Origin: Petrolisthes cinctipes
Taxonomy: Eukaryota; Arthropoda; Malacostraca; Decapoda; Porcellanidae
Assembly: GCA_033782935.1 (NCBI GenBank)
Contig: JAWQEG010000470.1
Span: 62,001-126,000, forward strand
Direction of reading: 5' to 3'
DNA: 64,000 bases
Positions 49,578 through 61,452 of the stretch are shown piece by piece. The notes under the pieces were generated by a model. The model saw nothing but the letters and a program-made list of their open reading frames with translations. It had not been told where the DNA came from and did no database searches. Within the stretch, counting starts at the first letter, position 1. Each line of letters starts with the position of its first letter. The translations under genes and the position numbers were made by a program.

Positions 49578-51482
49578 GTATTTAGTAAAAGAATTGCCAT
49601 TTTGTAGCAGTGTTGCCAGATCCGGCTAGGTCCCAGTATTTTGCCACGGTCATTTCCTGTACTTTCCCACGGTTATTTCCCGGTAGTTTGCCCAGGTTAT
49701 GTCCCGATAGTCTGCTGTGTAGAAAAACCGTACGCAATAACGGCAATTCTTTCAATATTTACCTAAATTAGTGGGTAAAGGTAAAAACATTGGGCATTTA
49801 TTGAAAGAATTGCCGTTTTGTAGCAGTGTTGCCAGATCCACATAGGTCCCAGTATTTTAGGTAAATTTACAGAAGTACTGTGTCCACTATATTGTATATT
49901 TTAGTATCATTACCAACTATTTGGACCATTCTAAGACACTTTTTACCTATGGTGTTTCTCCCGGAGATATGCCCCTTTTTAAAAGCATAATTTAAAAATT
50001 AGTCTGACCTAACCTAACCTAGACCACAGCAGAGTACCATGACCTAATCTGGGCAAACTACCTTGACCTAACCTGGGCAAACTACCGGGATATAACCGGT
50101 GTAAACTATTATAAAGTGACCGCGGCAAATTCCCGGGACCAAGCCGGATGTGGTAACACTTAACAATGCGCGATCCTAGCCAAAAACACAGTACTTCTGT
50201 AATAATACCGTATTTTACCCGGGTAATTTCCTGTATTTTACCATGGTAATTTCCCAATAGTTTGCCCAGGTTAGGTCCCAGTAGTTTGCCCAGGTTAGGT
50301 CCCGTTAGTCTGCTGTGGTCTAGGTTACGTTAGGTAAGGTCAAGCTAATTTCAAAATGCCCCATTTGAATATGCCCTATATTGGAAATGGAGTATTTGCA
50401 GAGGAAATGCCATAGTAGAAAAAAGGGTATTTATTGAAAGAAATACCGTTTTGTAACAGTACTGCCAGATCCGACTAGGTCCCAGTATTTTGCCCAGGTC
50501 ATTTCCTGTACTTTACCACGGTTATTTCCCGGTAGTTTGCCCAGGTTAGGTCCCGGTAGTCTGCTCTTGTGTTGGTTAGGTTAGGTTAGGTTAGGTCAGG
50601 TCAGGTCAGGTAAGGTCAGGCTAATTTCAAAATGTCCCATTTGAATATGCCCTATCTTGGAAATGGGGCATTTGTGGAGGAAATGCCATAGAAGAAAATA
50701 GTCTTAGAATGGTCTAAATAAGTGGGTAATGAAGGTTGAAAAACAGTAGTATGCAATAACGGCAATTCTTTCAATATTTACCTAAATTAGTGGATAAAGA
50801 AGGTAAAAGCATTGTAATATAAAATGGCGGTATTTATTGAAAGAATTACCGTTTTGCAGCAGTGTTGCCAGATCCGGCTGAGTCCCAGTATTTTGTCCAA
50901 GTAATTTATTGTACTTTATCACGATTATTTCCGGGTAGTTTGCCCAGGTTAGGTTCCGGTAGTCTGCCCAGGTTAGGTCCCGGTAGTCTGATGCGGTCTA
51001 GGTTAGGTTAGGTCAGGTCAGGTAAGGTCAGGCTAATTTCAAAGTGCCCCATTTGAATATGCCCTATTTTGGAAATGGGGCATTTGCGGAGAAAATGCCA
51101 TAGAAGAAAATAGTCTTAGAATGGTCTAAATAAGTGGGTAATGAAGGTAGAAAAACCGTACGCAATAACGGTAATTCATTCAATATTTACCAAAATGGCA
51201 ATAGAAATGATATTTACAGTTTCTTTTTGGTATATATTGAAAGAATTACCGTTATTGTGTACTGTTTTTCTAAATGGGGCATTTTGAAATTAGCCTGACC
51301 TAACCTAACCTAGACTGCATCAGACTACCGGGACCTAACCTGGGCAAACTACTGGGACCTATCCTGGGAAAACTACCGGGAAATAACAGTGATAAAGTAC
51401 AGAAAATGACCGGGGCAAAATACTGGGACCTAGCCAGATATGGCAACACTGCTACAAAACGGTAATTCTTTCAATAAATACC
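49578..51482. mobile_element. Cluster of TTAGG-type MITE copies in both orientations
   Basis: Copies with recognisable inverted ends: 49578-49763 (plus, interior deleted), 50426-50782 (plus, 357 bp), 50829-51191 (plus, 363 bp) and 51229-51482 (minus). Partial copies fill 49790-50425, including one in minus orientation at about 49920-50160. Ends are GGTATTTATTGAAAGAATTA on the left and AATTCTTTCAATATTTACC on the right. Fixed interior order: GTGTTGCCAGATCCGGCT, TTTGCCCAGGTTAGGTCC, a variable TTAGG/TCAGG run, AATGCCCCATTTGAATATGC, AATGGGGCATTTG, GTCTTAGAATGGTCTAAATA. No open frame of note, so these would be non-autonomous. Confidence 0.88.
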
Positions 51483-51637
51483 GGCCTGGGTTATTTATTA
51501 CTATACAGGTTAATAACGTAATTTACCGAAAAAAAAACTCACTTTATTGCTGTAATACCATCTTAGGTGAGGATGTATATGTTGCCAGATCAGAGTCACA
51601 ACAAACAATGCAGTGATGCCAAAACCATAGATATTGT

Positions 51638-51738
<101 letters not shown>

Positions 51739-52129
51739 AACCTTGGATTGCACTTACTTGGGATTATTTTTACAAGTTGCCACAACTCGATTTTAAAATG
51801 TTTACTATTACCAGTGTTTATATTTCAGTATTACAAACAACTTTTCTATATACCATTTGCCTCGCAGATGCGTTATATCATTAATTACCTCTTATAAGTG
51901 CAGTGGGTGTCGTATTTTTCAGAGTCCAAAAAGTTCGTAAAATTGGCTGTTTCACACTTTTCTTATTTCAATATGCTCTATTAAACTTGTACTACAATAT
52001 TTCTTAGTAACATTTCCGTTATAAATGCGTTATAAGGCCACTCTCACGATTTCTAACCTTCAATGTCTTTGCAAGTCAAACCAATATGGCTGCCATCTGT
52101 AGGGAAATATAATATTGGGGTAAAGTACA

Positions 52130-54050
52130 GAGTTCTGATCAGGCGATATCATTACTTGAAAGGTGAGGCAATACTCGTGGTTCATTGTTTAGGTCTGACT
52201 CACTGGTTCGGAAAAGGTATGGTTTAAGGATATTGATGTGAACAAGCTTAGTACTTTTTCTTCTACCTGAAGTTTTAATTACATAATTGACATCAGAGAC
52301 TTTTTTTCTACAGTACAAGGTCCTGTGTATTTTGCTTGTAATGAATTTAGAGGATTAGGCAGAAGCACCAAAACTTTATCACCAGGGGAGAACGTTCTGG
52401 AACAAGCTTTTTTGTCATAAGTTTCTTTCATTTTTATTTGAGATTTACATAAATGTTCTTGAGCAATCTCGTGGATATGGTTTAGTTTAGTTTGAAAGTC
52501 ATCAAATGATTTTAGGGGCAAGGAAGAGGTGGGCTGATGGCTTATCCAAGAATCTTTTAATACCTTCAGTGGTCATCTAATTTCTCGACCATACAACAAC
52601 TGGAAAGGACTTAAACCCCATAGATTCATTCATACTATCTCTGATGGCAAACAGAACCAAGTCTAATCCTTCATCCCAGTCCTTCTCGTTCTCCAGGCAA
52701 AAAGTTTTAGCATAGACTTTGGGTTTGATGAAACCTCTCCAGAGCTCCTTGAGATTCAGGGTGGTAGGCGGTTGATAAATACTGAGTAGTGAGTAACTCC
52801 CAGTTGTTCCATTACTCTACCAAACAAAGTGGAAGTAAAGTTAGTGTCCTGGTCACTCTGAATTACTCTAGGAACTCCATGTTTAGTGAAGAAGTTTACT
52901 AAGGGAGCTACTATTGTCTTCGCTTTTATGTTGCTTAAAGGAAAAACTTCTGGATAACGAGTTGAAGCACACAAGAGTGTTAGGAGATATTTCTTTCCTT
53001 TCCTAGTTTTTGGCAGTGGTCCCACACAATCAATAATTACATGCTCAAAGGGTTGATCTACTACAGGTATTGGTTTCAAAGGAGCTGGGGGAATTTTCTC
53101 ATTGGGTTTCCTGCCCTCTGGCAAATGTCACAGGTTTTTATGAAATTAGACACGTCTTTCCTTAGTCCGGGCCAGAACAAATTTCGTAATATCTTATCAC
53201 TGGTTTTGTTAATCCCCAAATGTCCCGCAATTTTACCATGAGAAAGTTCCAAAATTTTTAGTCTGTAAGCTTGAGGAACAAGTATTTGAGTGTAAACTGC
53301 CCACTCTTGGGCAGCCGCTATTTCAGCAGGCCGAAACTTGCGCATTAAAATTTCATCAAGAAAGTAATAACCCATACCAGATACCTTAGTTTCATCCTTT
53401 TCAGCCAAGGTGTTTGCTTTTTTCAGAGTGATATCAACATGTTGGGCTTGAACTAGGTTTTCCTTTGTTATTGATGGTTTACTGTAACCATCTTGATTGG
53501 TAGAGAATATTGAACCTACATCCATTACAGCCTCATTACAATCTTCATTTTCATTATGATCTGAATTAAATGAAGATCGAGTCACAACGCACAACAGAAA
53601 CAAAGAGAGGTCACTTTCATCTATCTCTTTTGTAGGACTTTCCATCACTGGTTTGTTAACTACTACAGGTAGTGGAACGACTTGTGAGCCTGCCAAATCG
53701 CGTCCTAAAATCATATCTACTCCTTCAACAGGTAAAAGTCCCTCACGTACTGCCACTGTTACATCTCCTTCAATTAGATCAGTGGTCAGATATAGTCCAG
53801 CTAAGGGTATTACATGATATCCTGACAAGTCCTGGAGGATCACTTCTTCGCCTGTGTACTTATACTCTCAATGTTTTTCACAGACTCTTTGCATATTATA
53901 GTTTGGGCACTAGCCGTATCTCTCAGGATTACTATGTTGGTAGGTGTAGAGGTTTTGTTTAGGGCTACTTTACCGTGAAATTTAAACTCTTGGAATGGAT
54001 CAGTATGTATCGGGTGTGGTGTATTCATGGATAGTGTAGGTCTACTGGTA
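52130..54050 (-). mobile_element. Ty3/gypsy element fragment with protease-integrase order (Gmr1-like)
   Basis: On the minus strand: protease-like segments at about 54028-53680 (LRDTASAQTIICKESV with DTA in place of DTG/DSG, then DMILGRDLAGSQVV), a spacer of about 130 residues, and an integrase. The integrase has an H2C2 zinc region (LSHGKIAGHLGINKTS, CDICQ), a DDE core (IIDCVGPLPKTRKGKK with the first Asp, VIQSDQDTNFTS with the second, and YHPESQGALERF with the Glu at about 52745) and a C-terminal domain (YDKKACSRTFSPGDKVLVLLP). No reverse transcriptase or RNase H lies between protease and integrase. This order is that of Gmr1-type gypsy elements. The frame breaks at about 53860, 53090, 52750, 52560 and 52310. 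Gag, RT and LTRs were not found. Confidence 0.85.
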
Positions 54051-54054
54051 TTTG

Positions 54055-54745
54055 TGACAGCTGAGAGCTAGTGGGGTCCTGGGGTTCTTGCGCAGGAACC
54101 TCAGCAGGTGTAACACAGACATCAAAATTATTGCTTGTAACACATTCGTTCGGCCACACTGTGATTAGAATACTGCGACACCGTCTGGGACCCACACACT
54201 TACAATAATATCAATAAATTAGAGTCCATACAAAACAAAACTGTAAGATGGGCCAGACGTGATTACAGACACACTACATCAGTCACTTTGCTTAAAGAAG
54301 ATACAAAACTAGACCCATTAGTAACACGAAGACAGATACACAGACAACAGATGATATACAAAATCACAAACAAGTTAGTTGACATAGACAAAGACACATA
54401 TCCACACCCTACAAGTATACGATCCACTAGAGGCAGCCACAACTTAAAATACCATACATACCAGACAAGCACTGATATATTTAGGCACTCATTCTTTCCC
54501 CGCAGCATCCAAGAGTGGAATCATTTCCCATCTCATGTAGTTAATAGCCCAACTCTTGACACGTTTAGAAATAGGATCACCAATCATTACCTCCCCAATC
54601 CTAATCCTCAACCTGCAGTCCCTGACCCAATCCACCCTTATCCTAACCCTCCTTCTAATCCTCCCCTGGATCCTTAAATCCCCCGCATATTATGCTGCCC
54701 ATGAGCGGCCCTCTGCAGGACCTACAACTTAATTAAACTGGAACT
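54055..54745 (+). mobile_element. Jockey-like LINE, 3' fragment adjoining the gypsy fragment
   Basis: Begins abruptly after the gypsy protease region with the codons of GVLGFLRRNLSRCNTDI and continues through FVRPH, DPLVTRRQIHRQQMIYKITN, RGSHNLKYHTYQTSTDIFRH and NHFPSHVVNSPTLDTFRNRI to a Pro-rich end at 54677. It is 5'-truncated, the normal outcome of LINE insertion. The longer C-terminus here is probably the original form compared with the shifted one at 36258. Confidence 0.87.
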
Positions 54746-55190
54746 CCTCCAATAGCTTTAAGGAAAACGTGAAATTTGTTTCAGTTATCCCTAAAGTTGT
54801 GTCAAAACCGATTAAATTACATATCAAGTTTCATTTTTATGTATAATAAACTACTTTATGGTGTACAGATTTTTTTCTTAGTTAATACTTATAGGAGACA
54901 GATTTCTACAGACTTTATGCCCAAGTTTGTCAGATTCTCATTCATTTCGTCTGGTAACACTGATAACGACGACGATAATGTAAACAAAGTGAGAAAACTC
55001 TCATAGATAGTAGACACTCTCTCCTCATATTATATTTACTTAGAGAAAGAGAGAGGTAACACACACACACACACTGACAGTTTAGGAGAGAGAGAGAGTA
55101 AACATAAGTAGAGAGAGAGAGAGATTTTCAGTATTACTGTGTTTCTCTCTCTCTCTCTCTCTCTCTCTTTTAATAATAATAATAATAATA
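54746..55190. other. Intergenic DNA with CA and GA/CT microsatellites
   Basis: (CA)n at about 55061-55074, GA runs at 55087-55124, CT runs at 55144-55168 and TAA repeats at 55170-55192. No gene supported. Confidence 0.6.
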
Positions 55191-55280
55191 ATATTAAAAG
55201 AATTACCGAATGGTCTAAATAAGTGGGTAATGAAGGTAGAAGAACTGTACACAATAACGGTAATTCTTTCAATATTTACC
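55191..55280 (+). mobile_element. TTAGG-type MITE, extreme internal deletion copy
   Basis: Only 90 bp: the left end ATATTAAAAGAATTACCG is joined directly to GAATGGTCTAAATAAGTGGG and runs to the right end GGTAATTCTTTCAATATTTACC. The whole TTAGG-rich middle is gone. Confidence 0.75.
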
Positions 55281-56066
55281 TAAAACTCTGACCGTATGAA
55301 TTTTGGTCTGCTACATCACGGGTTACCATGTATAGATCTTCTTCATCTACTAAGACAATCCTGAGGTAGAATTACATTTCACGATAACAGAAAATAAGAA
55401 ATACCGGTATACTACGTATAAAATTGTAATATATATACCCTATCGCCCTTCCTTTCCTATATGTTTCCTCTTCATTTCCATTACTAGTAATCTCACTTCT
55501 CAGACTGTCAGAGTCAATTGGATCGATGAGAATCATCAGTATTTTTTGTGTGAGGCATTTTTGTATGTGTCTGAAGAATTGTCTTAATTCAGCATCTCAT
55601 CGGATGTTTAACAGCTACCACCAAAAATATGTTCTATCCTAGATGCAAAAACTAGATGCCAGGGGCTAAGAAAAAAGGTTTGGAGTAGATACAGAGGATA
55701 GATTGACTGATTGATGATGAAAGAAAACTTCCGTAGGCCTGGAAGACTCTGTTGATATAGTAGGTTAAGGGAGAAGGGATAAAGACGTGGGATAGCAAGC
55801 ACGAAGGAACGGAGGAACAATTGAAGGTTTGCGAGACTACCCACTGAGCAAATTTCTCTTGGTCCTTTAGCAGTGTTACAGAATGGAGCAGTTCCCGACA
55901 CGCTCCACAAAATCGTGGCCGCGACCCACCTACCAAAACCCGGTCCAATTCACACTTTTGGTAGGTGGGTGGCGGGTACTTAGGTTTTGGTGTCCCTTTG
56001 GACCCAAGCCAATCCCTTTCTTCTTTTCAGATGTCCCTCTTTTTTTACATCCGTGCTTGCTATATG
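55281..56066. other. Intergenic DNA without supported feature
   Basis: No exon, RNA gene or repeat end recognised. A short AGCAAGCACGAAGGAA segment at 55795 recurs near 62790. Confidence 0.4.
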
Positions 56067-56753
56067 CCTACTATCCGTTTCAGCGTCGGACAGACGCTGT
56101 TTTTCGCAAATATCTCCTAAACGAATCGTTGTATCAATATAATATTTCAACACAGTATCTTTAACACCCGGGCGTAATTTATGGCTGACATACCATATTC
56201 CTATATGTGTTATGCGAGGAGTTTACTCGTGAAAAATAGCACAAAGCTGGCCAGTTATATTGACGCATTCGAAGGAAAGTGTGGCCCCCCCAACACCCTC
56301 CCAAACCATTCCTAACCACAACTACATCCCCCCCTTCTCACCCCTCCCTCCTCCTCTTCTCCCCCTAGCTCCTCGCCTCCCTCATCACTCGTGTCCCTCC
56401 CTATTTCTTCCATCACTGTATTATATATTAGAATGTTATGTAGATGTATATGTATAGATATGATTATTAACTAAGAGTATGGTGCAGTACAATTCTATAG
56501 AGGCAAGACGTATTTCACTTTGATAATTACTGTACAACAGCATGTTTACATACATGTAGTATGTAGAAGGTCCATGTTTGCAGTCCTTATGGTCAACCAT
56601 GCAATTGAACACGATGTACTGGCATTACCTGTGGCCTGGACCTTCTTGGCAAAGTTATTAGATACTGTGTACCTATTCATTATAAAATGTCAACTTGGTC
56701 CAGTTAATATAATGTTATTTTGTTGACTTGTCCCTTTTATATTATCACCAAAT

Positions 56754-56804
<51 letters not shown>

Positions 56805-57733
56805 GTGTAGGATTTAATGATGCAAACATGATAAAAACAAAATTTATTCACAATCACTGTCAAGGAAAACGTCATCGTCTTCATCATCACTGGCTTTCAC
56901 GTTTGTACAATGTGACAAGACGAAGAACAAACGCTGTCCTGCATCCACGGGGGCAAATGGATAACATTGTTGCTTATAGGTGCGCCTCGGCAGTCAATGA
57001 TTTCTACCCTGTCACTACTTGAGTCATAGCCTCGGACTCGGGGGTACCTCATACCTCAGAGAGAGGGGGAGGGGATACGGGAGACTGTGAATATTCAATT
57101 AATGCATTAATTGGTTATTTAAAAAGGTAAAGAACACATGAAGCAACCATGAACGATTATATTTGGTTGCCCAAAACCAAAATTAATCATTTTTCTGGTC
57201 GCCTTAGACACGTGAGTTATTATCCGGCTATACGGCCATTAACAACGGGACTAGCTATTGCTTTAATGGTCATTTGACCCACTCTGGTTTTCATGTCCAC
57301 ACACAACGGTAATTATATTAAACAATATTACTAATGAACGATACGTATATACATACTGTCATAAAAAAAATAAAAAATGGAAGGGGGATGGTGTAAATAG
57401 TGGGGTGAAGAGTGAAACGGGGAGGGGGATAATGAGATATTGGGGTAGGGAAGGAAGGAATGGTGTGGGGGGTGTTCGGGGTGTTGGTGGAGGGGTTACA
57501 CGAGTACCCCACACTCGTCCGATTCTCTATAACGCCTTAGATATGATGACTGGATTAGGCTTAATATCACTCAGTAAACTCCTAACATAACACATATAGT
57601 AATATGGTATGTCAGCCATAAATTACGCCCGGGTGTTAAAGACAGTGTGCTGAAATATTATATTGATACAACGATTCGTTTAAGAGATATTTACGAAAAA
57701 CACCGTCTGTCCGGCGCTGAAACGTATAGTAGG
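56067..57733. mobile_element. Foldback element with 165-bp inverted arms
   Basis: The left arm 56067-56231 starts CCTACTATCCGTTTCAGCG and ends GGAGTTTACTCGTG. The right arm 57569-57733 is its complement with roughly 15-20 mismatches (CCTACTATACGTTTCAGCG on the minus strand). Inside each arm is a C-rich zone on the same strand sense (56286-56400, and the G-rich 57375-57500 on the plus strand), so the symmetry may extend to about 400 bp per side. The 1.3-kb centre has an (AT)n tract and no protein frame I recognise. No target duplication is obvious. Confidence 0.8.
56757..56802. repeat. (AT)n microsatellite inside the foldback element
   Basis: About 23 AT units near the centre of the structure. 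Confidence 0.95.
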
Positions 57734-60700
57734 TCTTCTTAGAAAGGCATGCTTTTCAAAATATGATTTAATGTGTGTTCATGTGTGTCCCTTAGCCCAG
57801 ATGCAAATTGGTCGATGACATTATGGATCTTTTTATAAGGAATCTGTTCCAATGCGAAATTATCTCGCTGCCTCCAATAACCTTAGTAGGGCTACATAGT
57901 CTGTATGGCCAACCTCACGGGTAGATTTCAATTTCCAAATCACTTGCAAAATATGAGATAGATTGGTTTAACGATACTTAAGTTTGGCCTATGCTTTTTT
58001 CCAAGATAATATATGACTTGTTCCCGTACTACCTCTTCTGCAGTAATTTGAATTGTTACTTCACATTAAAATCATAAAGATACACATCACAATATATAGA
58101 AGGAGCTATAAGATATCAAGCAAGCATCATATCAGTCAGCATATAAGCATATCAAATGGAAATGCGGCAGGGGTGGGCAAGTGAGGGTTGGGTCACCTTG
58201 GGTGTGCAGGGTCTGTCTTCATGTGTATTTATAGATAAGGGCATCACCTGGAAAGTACGCATCGCCTAGCAAAATTAAAAACATATAGACTTACGGAATC
58301 AGTTCATTTTGGAGCATGTTCGTGGCATATTGCTAACACATCTTCATTTCCCATTACTACACATCTCTCCTCAGATCTCTGATATATACTATGTAATATA
58401 AAAGTGAATATTTCTTTACTTATATCGTCTCATATCCTTAACCTTAACCTCTTGCTTACACCAGGAAGCGTCTCTCCACTTCCTTCCTATAGTCAAGGCC
58501 TTGGCGGGGAGAGTTGCAACAAGAATTTTCAATGTCAGCAGGTTCATATACCCCAGTGCATCTTTCAGGTTTTTGGGGTAACTGATTTTTCCAAACTCTG
58601 CCAGGAAACAGATCGCCACAATGTAACTGCTATGGAAATCTGTTTCATGACAGTTTTGGAAGATTCAGCAGCCCTCCAGTTTACTGTCAAGAGTTTCTCC
58701 ACCTTTATCTTTGCTTCTTGTTGCCAGGTTCTATCATTTTCTTCCTAGTTTGTTTTCTATTCTTTTTTTTTTTTTTCGTCGATAAATTCCTACGTCACAC
58801 GTATTCAATTTTTATTGTTTTGCTGTGCGATGCGTAGTTTTCAAGTGATGGTGAGGGTCACTCCAAGGTTACTTACTAAAATAATTAAAACATGTGTGTG
58901 TGGGTGATCAGGGAGAGGTCTATCCTACAACGCAATTCTTGACCAGGTGTAACAAGGCAACAAAAATAATATTATATTCCTATAGATGCGCCGGGAAGTA
59001 CAGGGAAAGGCTTTGTAATTAAAAAAAAAAAAAAAAAAATAACAAAATTACGCTAAACAGGCAAGATTGTTCTAGACATTGCATCGAGTGGAATTGCCTC
59101 AACATTGGTATAGGGAAGGTGAGCACTGCACACCACTTTCAAAATCCCACTTGACACTCTTCCTCAAATAAGAGCCAACATGCAGCATCAAACGTGGAAC
59201 AGCGTTGGCCAAGATAATCACAGATGATGTTGCTATTATCGTCAAAGATGCTCCAATGGCTCATAAGACAGTCCATGAAGCCTTTTAGACTACACGATGA
59301 AGAACATTCCGTAAGAGGAGTAAATAAAGACATGAGAGGTATTCTTACTTTGTGGAGATTTCCACCAGATCCTGCCTGTTGCTAAGAATGGCACTAGTAC
59401 ATTCGTAGCCAGGCCTGTTGGAGGAGGTGGTCATTTTCATCATATTTGAACCTTTATAGTAAATAATTATAGGCAATGTGAAGTCATAATGATAATTTCG
59501 GAATTCAGTGATGTTCCCTCATCAGCCATTATGCTGTAGATTTGAGCATTCTTGATTTTTTTCGTCACATAATTCTGTATGATGTTCTTACCACTGAGTT
59601 CTATTGAGATGGAAGGGCTTACTGAATGCTTATAATACATAGTTGGTTGGTTCTCTATGCACCAGGGCGGCGCTGGTGTAGCAGTGGCCAGTGCTGGCCA
59701 CCGACAGAGGCGGGGAAGTTAAGAGTTAAAATTAATTTATCGGATCCAGTAGTCCGTTGTGTAGCCTTTGGATGCAAAAAAAAAAAAAAAAAATGGGACT
59801 ACAACACTAAAATAAGGGATGGGATTTCATTTCACAGTTAAACAAAACACCTTAGTCTGGAGGAATTAACAAAACACCTTAGTCTGGAGGAATTAGTAGC
59901 CTTCAATTTCTCTTTCAAAATCTTACTCCCGTAAGCAATTACTGAACCCATATACAAACAGGGTTCTAGGGAGAAAAGGCGTAACTTTGACACATGATTG
60001 ATGAGGACAATATAATACAAATACAAGGGGTCATAATGTATTCTCTTATCTTGCGAATTGGAGGACAATCCCTTCCTCCAAACACTACTAAAATACACAT
60101 CTATACTGTGGTGTAGTTTGGAGGAATCGGTAGCCCTTCTGTTCACACACAAAATATGACCCTCTCGAGTGTCCGATTCACAGAGATTAACAAGTTTAAT
60201 TTTGTATTTAAAAAAATGGACCGGCTGGATGCTGGAGGGGGGGGGGGGAGTTTGCTCTGTAGTGAAATGGCAGGGGTAAACCAGCTTTTGCTATCGGGCC
60301 TTTGCTATAAATGCAAACATAGCTGTATCCCTTGTAGTCCCACAAGGAGATGCGGTTGTGCTGTGGGGGTTGCTCCCTCCTCCAACAGGGATTGGGGGGT
60401 TGAGATATGTAGTGTGTGTGTGTGGAGGGGGACGTTTTTCGGAGGGTGTATTTCGGAGGGTGTGCGACGTGACGGAGCTATACCCCCAGCGTGGAGATGA
60501 AGGTCTGGTATATGTATGTATGTATGTATGTAGAAAAATAAACACACAAAAATTAAGTATAACACGTGATAAACACCAGCCAAGAATACCACACATCCAC
60601 CTGCCAAATTTTGAACATGTCCAAAATTTCCAATTGCTTCCACGCATACCCATTACTCCCCATGACCCTGCCACGGCTCTCAAGAGGTAATTAGCGAATT

Positions 60701-60850
60701 TTCACGAGTATCCACGAGTACGTTCAAGAGTTTTCACGAGTTTCCGAGTCGCATAGAGAGAAGGAGAGGGGTGGGTGGGTAGATCGGGAATGTGGGATTA
60801 ACCAAAACAGGAGGGACGGAGGGAGGTTGGGGGAAATTGAGGGGGAAAGA
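57734..60850. other. Intergenic DNA without supported gene
   Basis: Frames at 58404-58748 and 59139-59333 were read on both strands and match nothing I know. Poly-A runs lie at about 59020-59039 and 59777-59793. A 29-bp segment (AACAAAACACCTTAGTCTGG and following) is duplicated at 59842-59898. Poly-G is at 60237-60248. Confidence 0.4.
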
Positions 60851-60855
60851 GGATG

Positions 60856-60920
60856 TATAAAAGAGAGGAAGGAGTCACAAAAATATCCACAACAGACCAC
60901 ACACCACATCAGCAAAGAAG
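60856..60920 (+). promoter_or_regulatory. Candidate TATA promoter and non-coding first exon ending at a splice donor
   Basis: TATAAAAG at 60856-60863 is followed by TCACAAAAATATCCACAACA, where a start about 30 bp downstream would fall near 60886. A consensus donor (AAGAAG|GTGAGT) stands at 60920/60921. No ATG occurs between, so the exon would be a 5' leader. The next exon would lie to the right, probably outside the window. The combination is suggestive but each part alone is common. Confidence 0.45.
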
Positions 60921-60946
60921 GTGAGTCCCTGGTGGTGTATATTCTA

Positions 60947-61452
60947 TTGTAAAGGGGTATTCTCTCATTATTGTAAGGGGTATTCTCTCATTATTGTAAA
61001 GGGGTATTCTCTCATTATTGTAAAGGGTATTCTCTCATTATAGTAAGGGGTATTCTCTCATTATTGTAAGGGGTATTCTCTCATTATAGTAAGGGGTATT
61101 CTCTCATTATTGTAAGGGGTATTCTCTCATTATAGTAAGGATTATTCTCTCATTATTGTAAAGGGTATTCTCTCATTATAGTAAGGGGTATTCTCTCATT
61201 ATTGTAAGGGGTATTCTCTCATTATAGTAAGGATTATTCTCTCATTATTGTAAGGGGTATTCTCTCATTATAGTAAGGGGTATTCTCTCATTATTGTAAG
61301 GGGTATTCTCTCATTATAGTAAGGATTATTCTCTCATTATTGTAAGGGGTATTCTCTCATTATAGTAAGGGGTATTCTCTCATTATTGTAAGGGGTATTC
61401 TCTCATTATAGTAAGGATTATTCTCTCATTATTGTAAAGGGTATGCTCTCAT
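60947..61452 (+). repeat. 23-bp minisatellite, about 22 units with higher-order pattern
   Basis: The unit GTAAGGGGTATTCTCTCATT plus ATT or ATA is repeated without interruption. Variants (ATT/ATA ends, and GGATTATT in place of GGGGTATT) recur every four units, giving a 92-bp higher-order period. Each unit contains GTAAGG and a pyrimidine-rich TTCTCTC. Confidence 0.95.

Noticed and set aside
58404..58748. 114-codon plus-strand frame
   Set aside because: Composition and lack of any motif suggest non-coding DNA; the minus-strand reading also gave nothing coherent.
59139..59333. Minus-strand Cys-rich 64-codon frame
   Set aside because: No signal peptide, regular Cys spacing or family resemblance; it is probably chance.
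60943..61452. CRISPR-like regular array
   Set aside because: The 23-bp units are adjacent without spacers and the genome is clearly eukaryotic, so it is a minisatellite.
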